The position numbers were made by a program, and so were the translations under genes. A stretch of DNA of 64,000 bases from the NCBI GenBank assembly GCA_020466095.1, contig CM035807.1:103813502-103877501 (forward strand), read 5' to 3'. This document shows, piece by piece, positions 25,301 through 35,052 of the stretch (the first letter of the stretch is position 1; the number at the start of each line of letters is the position of its first letter). The notes beneath the pieces were generated by a model. It ran no database searches, was not told where the DNA came from, and worked only from the letters and a program-made list of their open reading frames with translations. The stretch comes from Chlorops oryzae (lineage: Eukaryota; Arthropoda; Insecta; Diptera; Chloropidae).

Positions 25301-25762
25301 TCTGTCTATGTGTGTGTGTGTATCTTCACTTCCATGTTTGAATTAATCGATTACTTTTCCAATTAATTTACAGTAAACGCCATAAAATGCCATCAATGTA
25401 ACTCGCACATTGAGGAGGACTGCAATGAATTACGCTTGAGCACTCCAGGTGGACCGATTGACAATCAATTTCTAAAGGAGTGCGTAAATACACCTCTGGT
25501 CACTGGTACGCCGTTCTGTCGTAAGACCACGTTTCTAATTGAGCTCACCAAGGAGCATCGGACCATCCGTGAGTGCGGATATTTCATGGATCGCACCGAA
25601 CGCAATAGCACCTGCTTCGACGCCGATAACGAAGGATATAAGCAAACAATTTGCACCTGCTACGAGGACGGATGCAATGCGGCGCCAATAACGCAACAAG
25701 TCAACATCAAGCTGGCCATCGGTTTGATTTGCTTCATTCCTTTGCTCCGACGATTTACTTAA
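16877..25762 (+). CDS. Ly6/uPAR three-finger protein, gene 2 (complete)
   Basis: Two coding exons, 16877-16967 and 25374-25762, joined across an 8,406-bp intron in phase 1 (TCA G|GTAAAT ... TTTACAG|TA), giving 159 residues. Residues 1-31 form a signal peptide with core MLCSAVIFAVFTSSFLS. The Ly6 domain begins NAIKCHQCNSH at 32 and has ten cysteines at 36, 39, 47, 67, 79, 98, 111, 124, 126 and 131. These include RECGYF and the closing CTCYEDGCNA motif, so the three-finger disulfide set is complete. The tail from about 140 (IKLAIGLICFIPLL) is hydrophobic and ends soon after, as expected for a GPI-anchor signal. NST at 108-110 is a possible N-glycosylation site. A role in junctions, signalling or channel modulation is known for fly relatives; the specific role here is unknown. 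Confidence 0.93.
17171..17423. mobile_element. MITE, TAGTGG..TTCAAG family copy 1
   Basis: Ends TAGTGGTATTCAAGCAGCTG and CTTCTTGAATCCCACTA are inverted repeats. The interior has GTGCAAAATTTTGC-like words. It is 253 bp; a shorter copy with the same ends is at 49807-50010. Flanking duplication is TA or part of the TIR. Confidence 0.82.
17502..18043. mobile_element. hAT element with perfect 8-bp duplication and ACAGTAC repeats
   Basis: Ends TAGGGTTGCCA and TGGCAACCCTA; TCAAAAGT is identical at 17494-17501 and 18044-18051. Near both ends the heptamer ACAGTAC recurs many times, in both orientations at the right end, as expected for sub-terminal transposase-binding repeats of hAT elements. It is 542 bp with no transposase ORF. 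Confidence 0.93.
20317..21580. mobile_element. Harbinger-like non-autonomous element
   Basis: Ends GGGTAAGGTCACCT and AGGTGACATTACC, flanked by TTA (20314-20316, 21581-21583). Inside, a 36-base inverted repeat lies at 20585-20621 and 20952-20987 (core ATCGTCGGCTTAA / TTAAGCCGACGAT). The words AAGTGGAC and GTCCACTT recur. It is 1,264 bp without a usable ORF. Confidence 0.7.
22035..22405 (+). repeat. GA microsatellite in gene 2 intron
   Basis: About 370 bp of GAGAGA with GGGAGA, GACAGA and GAAGAGA interruptions. ORFs of 121 and 205 codons on the minus strand (Leu/Ser repeats) are translations of it. Confidence 0.95.
22511..23072. mobile_element. pogo/Tigger-like MITE
   Basis: Ends CAGTAGAACGGTGATTTTCC and GATAATCGGCGTTCTACTG, each flanked by TA (22509-22510, 23073-23074). 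The CAGTAGAAC start and TTATCCGA-like words are typical of pogo-like mariner elements. A further inverted pair (GTGGCGGATTAAG at 22887 and GGTTAATCCGCCATC at about 23021) suggests a second element nested inside. Confidence 0.85.
24430..24930 (+). repeat. Degenerate GAGTC/GACTCA-rich repeat
   Basis: Units such as AGGAGTCATATATAA, GGAGTCTTATATAACTCC and CATTTCGGACTCA recur with drift. No ORF. Confidence 0.5.
25078..25246 (+). repeat. Dispersed repeat, copy 1
   Basis: Shares TTGACCACTGGG, ATGGCAGCTCAATG or ATGACAGCTCAATG, and GACAGTTTAA in the same order with 48462-48612. It lies just before the gene 2 Ly6 exon. Confidence 0.7.
25374..25762 (+). CDS. Gene 2, exon 2 (Ly6 domain and GPI tail)
   Basis: Acceptor AATTTACAG ending at 25373, then a 389-base exon with all ten cysteines and the TAA stop at 25760-25762. 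Its G+C is clearly above the surrounding intron. Confidence 0.95.
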
Positions 25763-26080
25763 GCCCTTCGAACATCCATTCTTTTCAGAATTATTTTGTT
25801 TGTAATTTTAGTTTAGTTAGGCATACTATTAAATTTAGAATGAAATCTTTAGGCAAAAAAAAAAGAGAGAAAAGAAAAACACCACGCGACTTTTAAGGCT
25901 ATAGAGAAATCGATTACACATAAATATTCTAAAGGAGTTTTAGCTCCTGTGACTCGGCACTCGTTCTTATGTTGTGTACTAAATTTTTATATAACAATTA
26001 AAGAATTTTTTAAACTGTTAAGAAGAAAAATTCCAAAACTCAGATCGAAAATTATTAAAATGCGTTAATTTTCAAATAAA
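25763..26080 (+). other. Gene 2, probable 3' UTR with polyadenylation signal
   Basis: AATAAA at 26075-26080, about 315 bases after the stop, is the clearest candidate poly(A) signal. The actual cleavage site cannot be seen. Confidence 0.4.
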
Positions 26081-26639
26081 AATATTTAAAAATAAATTTT
26101 GCATCAAATCAATTATTATTTTAATCTATTTTTGTGATCTAATCTCAAAATGACTTCAAAAGGAGCTGTGCTTATTATTATTAATGCTAGAATATCCGGC
26201 GAACTTCGCATCGCCTTCGAAGAAACTAATGCGTCAAAAATCAATAACAAAAAAAATGGGGGAAAAAATTTGAACCTCTCCCTCCCTTATTAAATATACA
26301 TACATATGTACATATATCGCACAAAAATCACTGAACCAAAATCAAAAATTTTTCAATCAATTTTTTCATGTTCGCCAAAACTTTACTGCAGACAAAGGAA
26401 CCCTTGAAAAATAAGCATTGATATTTATCGATTCTGAAGTTAATTAAGAATAATTGAAATTTAGAAAAGAAATTGATTTTACAGGCGTCGAGATTTATAG
26501 GCTGTTTGCCTGAGAATTGCAAAACTTTTGAGTTGTGCAGATTTAGTGATTAGTGTGTCTAAAGATTTTTTGGACTTTTCAAATGGGCAGATTACTAAAT
26601 CTGTCCACTTTCGATTATTGAATAGGTAGATTATGCAAA

Positions 26640-27010
26640 TTATTGAAAGTATTGATTGTCAAACTGATCGATTATTGAAATTACCGGTTATCAAAATTAT
26701 CCATTATATAAACTATCGATATCTCTTGATAGAGCTGGAGAAACAATCGATAGCACTATCGATAATATCGATGGTTTCAAACTATCGAAAACATCGATGG
26801 CTTTTGAAGACTATCGATAGTTTTGATTCATGGACATTTATTTTAGCATTGGAAAGGTGGTGCTGGCGGTGACAGAGGCTTTCTTCTTTTTGAAATGGAC
26901 AGATTCCTAAAAACGCCTTAATTTGAATTAGGGCGAGCCGCTCTAAAAAAATGCATCTTTCGATTATCAAAATTATCAATTGTCAAAATTATCGATAATC
27001 GAAACTATCG
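26640..27010. repeat. Cluster of ATCGAT hexamers, left block
   Basis: I count nine ATCGAT hexamers in about 370 bp, several as the octamer TATCGATA (for example near 26715, 26755, 26812 and 26989). TATCGATA is the known DREF site, and CGATA words are BEAF-32 targets in Drosophila. Whether any protein binds here is inference. Confidence 0.75.
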
Positions 27011-27353
27011 ATGATGATGTTGGTGATGATGATGGTGATAATGATGGTGATGATGATTATGACGGTGATGATGATGGTGAGGTTCGCGATGATGGAGATG
27101 ATGGTGATGATGATGGTGAAGTTGGTGATGATGATGATGGTGAGGTTGGTGATGATGATGGTGAGGTTAGTGAGGTTGGTGATGATGGTGAGGTAAGTGA
27201 TGATGATGGTGATAATGGTGTTGATGGTGATGATGGTGATAATGTTGGTGATGATGTTGTTGATGATGATAGTGATGATGGTGTTGATAGTGATGATGAT
27301 GATGATGACTGACGGTGTGATGACGGTCATGGTGATGATGATTATGAACTTAC
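27008..27353 (+). repeat. GAT/GGT minisatellite, copy 1
   Basis: Near-continuous GATGATGGT and GAGGTTGGT units. Asp/Gly-, Met- and Ile-rich ORFs in several frames on both strands are artefacts. Flanks match the copy at 56195-56778. Confidence 0.93.
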
Positions 27354-27450
27354 GCACGTTCTTGCTTCATCACGTCTCAAAAATCTTCAGAAATTCTGCG
27401 AGTCTTATGTGTCCCCTTTTATAGAGCAAGTGAGAATTATAGGCGTCATG
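27354..27450 (+). repeat. Conserved flank of minisatellite copy 1
   Basis: TTGCTTCATCACGTCTC, ATCTTCAGAAATTCTGCGAG and GTGAGAATTATAGG occur in the same order at 56783-56862 after the other minisatellite, so the minisatellite is part of a larger repeat. Confidence 0.85.
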
Positions 27451-27544
27451 CTAAACTGTACTAAACTGAGTAAGAAACGCTTCAAAATTCGCCTATTTTG
27501 ATTCCGAAAAATGTGCGCTTTCGATTATCGACTTTTTCGACTAT

Positions 27545-27850
27545 TGAAAGTATCGATTATTGAAATTATCGATAATTAAATATTTCGATTATTAAATAAT
27601 CGATTGTTGAACGTATCTATTCTTGAAATAATCCATTTAAATGATCGGTTATTACAACTATCGATTATTTTAATGATCGATTATTTATTTACCAGTTTAT
27701 AAAATAATCTATTATATAAACTATCGGTAATTGGAACTATCGATTATTGCAATCATCGATTTTTGAAATCATCGGCTATTGAAATTATCGATTGTCAAAA
27801 AGATCGATTACTAAAATTATCGATTACAGAAACTATCGATAGATCAGATG
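27545..27850. repeat. Cluster of ATCGAT hexamers, right block
   Basis: About eleven ATCGAT hexamers in 305 bp, in a loose unit ATTATCGATTATTGAAA. It is the counterpart of the left block on the far side of the minisatellite. Confidence 0.75.
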
Positions 27851-28258
27851 TTCTAACGGATAAAGCCGGTAAATAAGACAAATTTACACGTCGTCTTGAA
27901 ACAAACGGCAAGTTCTCGTTTAGTTGAGACCGGAGGGATTACATAACACGTTACGAAGGAAAATTTGATATCCTTTGCACTCCATTAATTTTGCGTTTCC
28001 CGTTTTTTTCTTTTCTTTTCCTTTCCTTTATATTCTCTTCTTTCTTTTTATGTTCCCCAAACAAATAGTTTAAACGATCTTTGTAAAGCTCGCTCAAATT
28101 TTTACGACCATAAGACATTGAAAAGTTTCGTTGAAAAAAGGTGGATGGAAAATTCTTGGAAGTTGGAAAAACTTTAGGACTCAACTCGAGTTGATAGATT
28201 GCGTTACAAAAGTCAAACAAAGCTTTCTATGTAAGTTGGAAGTATAAGCCAAAAATAA

Positions 28259-28894
28259 ACAAGTAAGAAAGCTAAAGTCGGTCAAGCCCGACTTTGAAAT
28301 ACCCAGCGTCCCGCCATTATTGGCGCACTATGTTTTGCCTCTCCATTTGTGGGCGTAGCAGTGGGCGGGCTACATACATTTTTTTCCTACACCTTTCATT
28401 CGCCTTTGTCAACCTATGTTGTGAATTTCAAGCTCCTACGCCTTTTACTTCGGAAGTTACGAAAAATCTTTATTTGTGGGCGTGCCTCAAAGAGGACGGC
28501 GTTCATTTTTTTCAGGATATGTCCCTTTTTGTAGATTACCAGTACACCAAATATCAATGAAATGTGTTGAGTGGTTCGCAAGTTACAAGCATTTTTCTGA
28601 AAACACATTAAATTCATTTGTGGGCGTGGCAGTGGGCGGATGTCTCCCATTTGTACTTAGGATCATACTCGGATCCTGATATACCTGTGTGCCAAATTTC
28701 GACTTGATTAGTCCAGCCGTTTCGGAGGAGATCCGACCACGGACGGACGGACAGATCGACAGACGGACATGGTTAAATCGATTCAGTTTTTGATCCTGAT
28801 CAAGAATATATATATATATGTCTATATCTACGGAGCTTAGTTCTGGCTGTTACAAGATTTGCACAAAACTAATATACCCCGCTTACGCTGGGTA
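28259..28894 (+). mobile_element. Dispersed non-autonomous repeat (GACGGACGG type), copy 1
   Basis: Begins ACAAGTAAGAAAGCTAAAGT with a short hairpin (GTCGG..CCGAC), then TACCCAGCG. It has GGGCGTGGCAGTGGGCGG, GGACGGACGGACAG and TGATCCTGATCAAGAA, and ends TTACGCTGGGTA. The same layout is at 59677-60342. Fly genomes carry repeats of this architecture; I cannot assign a named family. ORFs over it are not genes. Confidence 0.82.
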
Positions 28895-29192
28895 GAAAAA
28901 ACGGAAGAAAAAGTTGAAATTTTTCTTTTTTCACTTCAACTTACCAAAGAAAAGAAGTTCTTCCTTTGAGTTTTCTCAATCGCGCGATAAAATTTCATTT
29001 TTAAGAAACAATTTCCCTTGTTATCCCACGGTAAATGGTTCTTTTTTTTTTTGGCATTCTCAATGCTTTGCGAAGTCGAAAGTGCAACAAAAATAAAAAA
29101 ATAAATAGAAAATAGAAAAAAAACTCGAAAGGAAAAAAATAATAAAAGTGCAAATTAGAAAACAATTTAATTAAAGCGCTTTTCTTGAAAGC

Positions 29193-29298
29193 ATGACCAA
29201 CACGAACGGCAACACTGTTGTCTTCGTCTGCTCCTTCATTACGATATTTTTATTTTTATTTCTTATTTATTTTCATGAAAGCCTTTCGTGCTACATCG
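29193..29298 (+). CDS. Weak candidate for gene 3 signal-peptide exon
   Basis: ATG followed by MTNTNGNTVVFVCSF and a long Phe/Leu/Ile run, 35 codons plus one base (phase 1, as gene 3 requires), before GTTGGA. The hydrophobic part is coded by T-rich low-complexity DNA and the donor is poor. It would also imply a 13.6 kb intron. It is offered only because no better leader was found between genes 2 and 3. Confidence 0.15.
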
Positions 29299-31610
29299 GT
29301 TGGAAAATCAGGAATGAGTGCAAGAATTAAGCGAGATTAAATCGAATGAGATAAGTTTGAAGGGGAACTTTTCAAGCAATCCTGTTGTAACTAATAAGAA
29401 AACTGCAAGAGTCCTGCAAGGATATAGTATACAAAATTTTACGTTCAACTTGAGGTAAAAGTGAATTTCTAAGATATATTTTCGTATTAGTATTATTAGA
29501 AAAAGTCATCGAATGTAAAATTTAGATGTAAAGTTGAATGCTCGATAGGTGATATTTAAAAAGGACTTTCAAAATATATGATATGCAATTGATTAAACGG
29601 TACAGGACGTAAAATGTGACCAAAATTGTGACTACAGTTCCTGAAAGTAATTAGTTAATCAAACAATTTCCTATCTTTAGCTTTGCTAAATTGGCTACAC
29701 GTCAATTTTTCAATTCGATCTCGTGAAGTGTGGCCGAGAATTAAGTTGCGCAGATTTTTTCACTTTTCAAGGCAATATCTCGTAAGCTGTCTTATTTTTT
29801 ACGTTTCTATCTTTAACAAAGTTTCAGCTTTAAACTTGGAGAACATATTGGACATATCGCACACACTCTTCTAAGGTGACACAACTCAAAATGTCTCATT
29901 TTTCAGAAAACGCAAAAAACAAATTTCATCGCAGTGTCAATCAAAGCAAGAAGAAAGGATTTGACGGGATATTTCGGCTTTTTATAATAACCAAAACGGA
30001 ATAGAACTTTTCGTGCAGGTACAGAGGTGAACTATGAACAATTTCCATATGTTAACTCCAAATTGACGATTTTTGAGTTGTGTCACCTTAGAAGAGGGTG
30101 TGCGATATGTAACTGTCGTAATAATTGACACGAACTCCCTCTAATATCTGAAAAGAGCAAAAATCTAACAAATTTAACAGTTTCTCATCCATTTTTTCTC
30201 AATCTGGGCCATCGTTCCCAATCCGGAATGAATTTTTTGAACATTTTTCTTTTAAAATATAGTAAAACCATAGCTGGAAATTTTCTAAGACAACACTGAT
30301 TGAATGAATGAGCGCTCATTGATACCGTTTTGTCAGTATTGAAATTATATTACCTAAAAATAGGGAAAAATCAAAAAACTACGCTTTGATTATCCTCTTA
30401 ATTTTTCACCAAGCGCAGATTTTTCTCTTTGCTTTAAAAAAACAAACTTATGTGAAAAATTTTATTTGGATCGGTAAAATTTTTCAAAAAAATATGCCAT
30501 TCAACGCTGACTTTGGTCCCCTACGCTATTCCAGAGCCACTGAAGTGTTAACATTGAAAGAAACAAAATTTCTAAAGCATACTTTAAGGAGCTAAATAGT
30601 TCATAAATCATGCCGCAATCAAAGATCCTCCTGTCAAAAGGACAAAGTTTTTTTTTTTTTCATAAATAATATTTTTCTTCATAATTATCAAAGATTCATT
30701 CATCAAAGACGCCTCCGCTCCAATTGGCCTTTAGAGTTCAAGCGCAAGAGACTCTTTTGCTGCCCATTCGTTTATGGTATTCGAATTCAATTGGCACTGC
30801 ATCGAAATGCCGCATGTGTGGGCATCGATTTATGAAGCGAAACTAATTGTTGTAGCAAAAGATGTGGAAAGAAATTAAAAAAAAAAACAAAAAAAATAAA
30901 TACAAATTAAAAAAACAAAAAAAAAAAATTAAAATTAAAAAAACAAAATTTAAATTTTCATCCGATATATCGTCATATTTCAAATGAATATTTATTTATT
31001 TGAAGGACACCCAAGTGCATTCAGTCTTTCGAACTTCATACGATTTCTATTCTTTTGTTGCCAAAATGTCTTGAAACAATTGTGCATTTCAATGCGTTAC
31101 TTGGAATGCAGACACCTACTTACACTCCATGACCGCCAGCAAGTATGCTTGTTCAGACTTGTTGGCGTGAAGCATACCATCGAAAGAGATTTGTTTACGA
31201 TTTTACTATCCGGACGTCTTTGCCCGACGGTGGCAATGTTCTATGAGTCCTTTCTCTTAGCTTAAAAGAAACGGAAAACAACAACAAAAGCAAAAGCAAA
31301 GAAGGAAGAACAAAAAATTATGTGTATACACTTGGTTTTCCTGTGATCGTTCTTTGCTTTGCTATTTTCACGTCACGTGACCTCATTCCCAAGTTCATAT
31401 AGAAATAAACATACGAACGAACCACCGAACGCACAACGATTGCGTATGTATATTGTACATGGGTGTGCGCTTTGTGGTGGCGCCACTTCGGCGCCAAATC
31501 ATCAGTAACAGCGACAGCGACAGTAGCAGCTGCCGCTACTATTTTTCAACTCGGGATATATCAACAGCAGTGGAAATAGAGAAACACACTCCAAACGCTC
31601 CGCCTCCTCC
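29299..31610. other. Intergenic DNA, little recognised
   Basis: A 30-base remnant of the SINE head (CCCCTACGCTATTCCAGAGC) lies at 30520-30545. An A-rich tract is at 30870-30960. A 93-codon ORF at 30984-31265 has no supporting motif. Confidence 0.45.
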
Positions 31611-31616
31611 GACGCC

Positions 31617-31672
31617 ACCAACACACACTCACACCCACACACACACGCACGCACACACACACACGCACTCAA
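31617..31672 (+). repeat. CA microsatellite
   Basis: CACACA with CT, CC and CG interruptions. It lies in a locally GC-richer patch (31440-31690). Confidence 0.9.
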
Positions 31673-32163
31673 TTGTGGCGCTTTCAACAATTGTCTTCGT
31701 AGATGTTTGTATTTAAGTTGCTTTTTTGGACTCTTTGGCGCCAGCAACAGGAAAATCTATTGGTAGAATTATCATTGTCATTGTTTTTGTCGTTGTTGTT
31801 TTCGGTCGATTTTCCAATATATTTTATGTTTTTATTTTTTATTTTCGGTTTTTATTTTTTGTAGCTTGATTTTTCTTCTACACTTCAAATGGCGAAACAT
31901 TACGCACTCCAGCACTCTTTCTCGTGCCGGACTAATTCTTTTCTCTTTTGGAGACGAAGGAACATTTCTAATCAAATTGCTCTGCTATCTTTAAGCTTTT
32001 GTTATTTTCTTTATATTTTTTTTTTTTTTGCATATTTTCAAGGTTTCCTAGGAAAAGTTTTTCATGACAATTAACGATCGGAGGAGTTTTTATATTTCCT
32101 TAAGAATTTTTTCCTTGCTCTTGTGGAGAGCCCTTCTTCGCTTTTCGAGAATTTTTTGAGGAA

Positions 32164-32412
32164 ATGACTTTAATGTGTCGTCCATTATTTATTTATTTCT
32201 TATTTATTAATTACGTTAAGCTTCGAAGATGTCGAAAGCAATGCCAAAGGTCATTCGATAAGGACATGAGAGAACTCTGCGGAAGATGCAATAATTTAAT
32301 AATTCCTTGCTATACTTTAAATCAAAATTTGAAGAAAAATCAAAATATAGGAACACTCCTACTGAGTACATTATCTCGGAATCTTTATATCTGTAAGTTC
32401 TTCATCACGTAG
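32164..32412 (+). CDS. Small cysteine-containing ORF, doubtful
   Basis: An 82-codon ORF from ATG 32164. The N-terminus is hydrophobic (LFIYFLFINYV) and is followed by CRKQC, LCGRC and IPC. I know no family with this pattern, codon use is AT-driven, and there is no conserved neighbour, so chance is more likely than a gene. Confidence 0.12.
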   Translation: MTLMCRPLFIYFLFINYVKLRRCRKQCQRSFDKDMRELCGRCNNLIIPCYTLNQNLKKNQNIGTLLLSTLSRNLYICKFFIT

Positions 32413-32949
32413 CAATCGATAACGAAGTCATTCATAAAAATTCTGTGCAAAAAAATATTGTATTGCTCAGTGAAATGAACCATCCTTCGTGTACTGGTTC
32501 GAGCATGCAAAGCACATAAGGATTTTTTTATTCTCTCAAGCAATTTGTATTTGCAGCGCATTTGGTCCGGTAACTAGCAACGAGCACGTCTACTTCCGAT
32601 CATGCAGCAAGCAGGCTCATGTGGAAATTTCTAAATTTCCAATGCATAATCTTTTAGGGACATCAAATATTATCCACGTATGTATAAACTTTCCTGTTCG
32701 TTCAATGTAAAAGTTCAAGCGTTCGGAAGAAGACGAGGAGGCATTTGAAGGACGATGAACGGATTTAAAAGTCAAATATTGCAGCATCATACTTCAGAGT
32801 AAGGAAAATGTTGGATTCACTCGAGAATGTTGCATTTTCTATAAGGTAAAGGACAATTTAAATAAAGCTTATTACAAGCACAGCGAAGTGCAATAAATTG
32901 CAAAAACCATTGTGGAGTGCATAAGATCTTCAAAGAGTTTGAATCCATA

Positions 32950-33300
32950 CCCAGTTGGCATAGCTATTCATGTTCTTATCGTATATGTAGTTCTTTACTT
33001 ATTCTTAGTATGCCTATGATGCTCTTAATATATTCAAATACCAGAACAACTTAAGAATAAGATAATTTGCTCCTTGCTTGCTCTTTAAATGATCTTAAAA
33101 TTTCTCTTTTATAAGCTCTTAATATGCTCTCATAGTGTTCTTTAAGTTCTCTAAGAGATTCCGTCACGTATTTATACATTAAAATTAATTAATATATTTT
33201 CCACACCAATAAATCTTTTTCTATTGAATTGTTTTCAAATAAATGGTTTCCTAAAATCAGTCTCTCAAAGAGAATTCCATTTCCAATTTCATATTCTGGG
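32950..33300. mobile_element. TA-flanked MITE with short CCCAG ends
   Basis: CCCAG...CTGGG with TA on both sides (32948-32949, 33301-33302). Ends pair poorly beyond five bases. CTCTTAATAT-like words are repeated inside. It is linked to the other CCCAGC elements by ends only. Confidence 0.45.
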
Positions 33301-33302
33301 TA

Positions 33303-34126
33303 ATAATTCAAAATTTAACATTCCAATCTAAGTCGAAAATGGTTTTACATTGAAATAGAAGGAAGAAGATCAATTCGTAGAAAAGGAAGTCGCTCACAAA
33401 CAGAGCAATGCTTCAAATGCAACAACGTTAATAGCTTTTGTACTGCCAGACGGATGAAAAATTGTTATAATGCTTGCATACATCAAGCTGGGAAGAAATT
33501 TTTTAATATCTTTGCCCTTTAGAAGAGAATATTTCATTTTAATATTTGCATTGGCATCGTTATTGAGCCAAGGTTGTCAAAAGTTTCCTTTTTGGTCTGG
33601 TTGATGCTTTTTCGAACGTCATGAAAATATATCCTTTTCAATTCCATTTCCATATATTTACTTCAGGATTATTCTTTTTAAAGAAAAATCATTTATACGG
33701 ACAAATTTTACATTACGTGAAAATAAATTTTAAATTTACCAAAAAATATCGGATTTTTGCGAATCTGCTTACCTCTGCGTATGAGCAACGCAATGCCCAC
33801 GAAATGACGCTATTTTGCATTACGTATACGACGGTGTTGTGATAATAATTAAAGAAAATTTTGCTGAGAATGGGTTGTGTGGCATTTCGGATGTAGGGAA
33901 AAGATTTTGAAGGCACTCCTTTTAGTTTTGCACCCTTGATGAATGAATGGTTAATTACAGATAAGTGAAATCCTAAGCATGACACACAACTACTAACTGA
34001 TTTGGGCCTTCTTGATCCATTCATCGATAGGCCTGCTGTGTTTATATGAAAAAAACATTCAAAAATTTTAAAGAATAAGTCACACGATAAATTGAACAGT
34101 TGGAAATTCAAGCAATATATGAAGCA
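33303..34126. other. Intergenic DNA with an unsupported minus-strand ORF
   Basis: A 162-codon ORF (34201-33713, minus) starts MGKVGLYKLPSP and has a hydrophobic stretch (VLVILGSVACSIVCFIYC). Its first codons overlap a repeat arm at 34130-34152. I know no homologue and doubt it is a gene. Confidence 0.25.
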
Positions 34127-34129
34127 TAC

Positions 34130-35052
34130 AATACTACAAGCGACACTTCCCAAAATCACTAAGACGGGTGAGGGGAGCTTGTATAAACCGACTTTGCCCA
34201 TTCACAATCTGACTTTGCCCACAGTCAATACACTCACGTAAAATAAACCGACTTTCACCTCGATTTGTGTACAGACGAACTCACACATCGACATTACAAT
34301 CTGACTTTCAACACAGCAGAGCTCAAAGCTTATTACCCTCTAGGGAGCGTGGGGTAAGTTGCCCCAAGGCAACTAGTACTTTCACCACAACTAAAGAGCT
34401 AGTGCAAAGGGGGATACAGCTTCCTATAGATCTCCGACTTGTATTGTATGAAAAATGGTTTCAGTAATAAGACTTGTTATGATAGATTTGTTGCAAAGAG
34501 CGTTGATACTCCGAAATGAAAACTAAAAATATCTTTATATATTACAAATATTTTTGTAAATTAAACGAATACCAAAAATAATTCTGTGTCTTGAATATTG
34601 GGTATAGGACGCTCAAAAAATTTCAGAACAAAAAATAAACCAAAAATACCACGTATTATGGTGACTAGTTTTTCAAAAACAACGGGTATTTTACTCTACC
34701 AAATTTACCCAATTGGTGCCCAAATTACTAAAAAAAAATTGTTAGTTCAAGTGTACAAGTGGTGATTTTTAGCCCACACGCAATTTTAATTTTGTACAGA
34801 ATTATAAATAAGCAGGGGTATAAAGAACAACCAGCACTGGTGGAATAAGAACTAGTAAAACGCAAGAGCTTAACTACTCATACTTCCTGCTGGGTTGTTG
34901 AATTTTCACCACAGCAGTCGTTGACAGAACTCTATCTTTTTCAGTCGCACTCATGTAAGTTGTTTCCTGTTGCCTTCACTCGTACACATTCTTATCATAC
35001 CTACAAGCAAATTCAAAAATATTAGAGAGTGTCGCTTGTAGTATTGTATGAT
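34130..35052. repeat. Inverted repeat pair about 0.9 kb apart
   Basis: CATACAATACTACAAGCGAC at 34130 is the inverse of the sequence at about 35032-35052. Between them lie CTGACTTTGCCCA and CCGACTTT repeats (34180-34310) and a dispersed repeat (34363-34432). This may be a transposon with undefined ends. Confidence 0.5.

Larger units (their letters stand above)
16968..25373 (+). other. Gene 2, intron 1
   Basis: An 8.4 kb intron filled with the repeats listed separately: MITEs at 17171 and 17502, a Harbinger-type element at 20317, a GA microsatellite at 22035, a pogo-like element at 22511 and GAGTC-rich DNA at 24430. The stretches 18052-20313, with a CA-rich patch at 19331-19357, and 23075-24418 hold nothing else I can name. 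Confidence 0.7.

Noticed and set aside
26980..27424. Asp-, Met- and Ile-rich ORFs of up to 122 codons
   Set aside because: Frame artefacts of the minisatellite.
33713..34201. 162-codon minus-strand ORF with a hydrophobic segment
   Set aside because: No family recognised, starts in a repeat arm, and no splice or neighbour support; kept only as a note.
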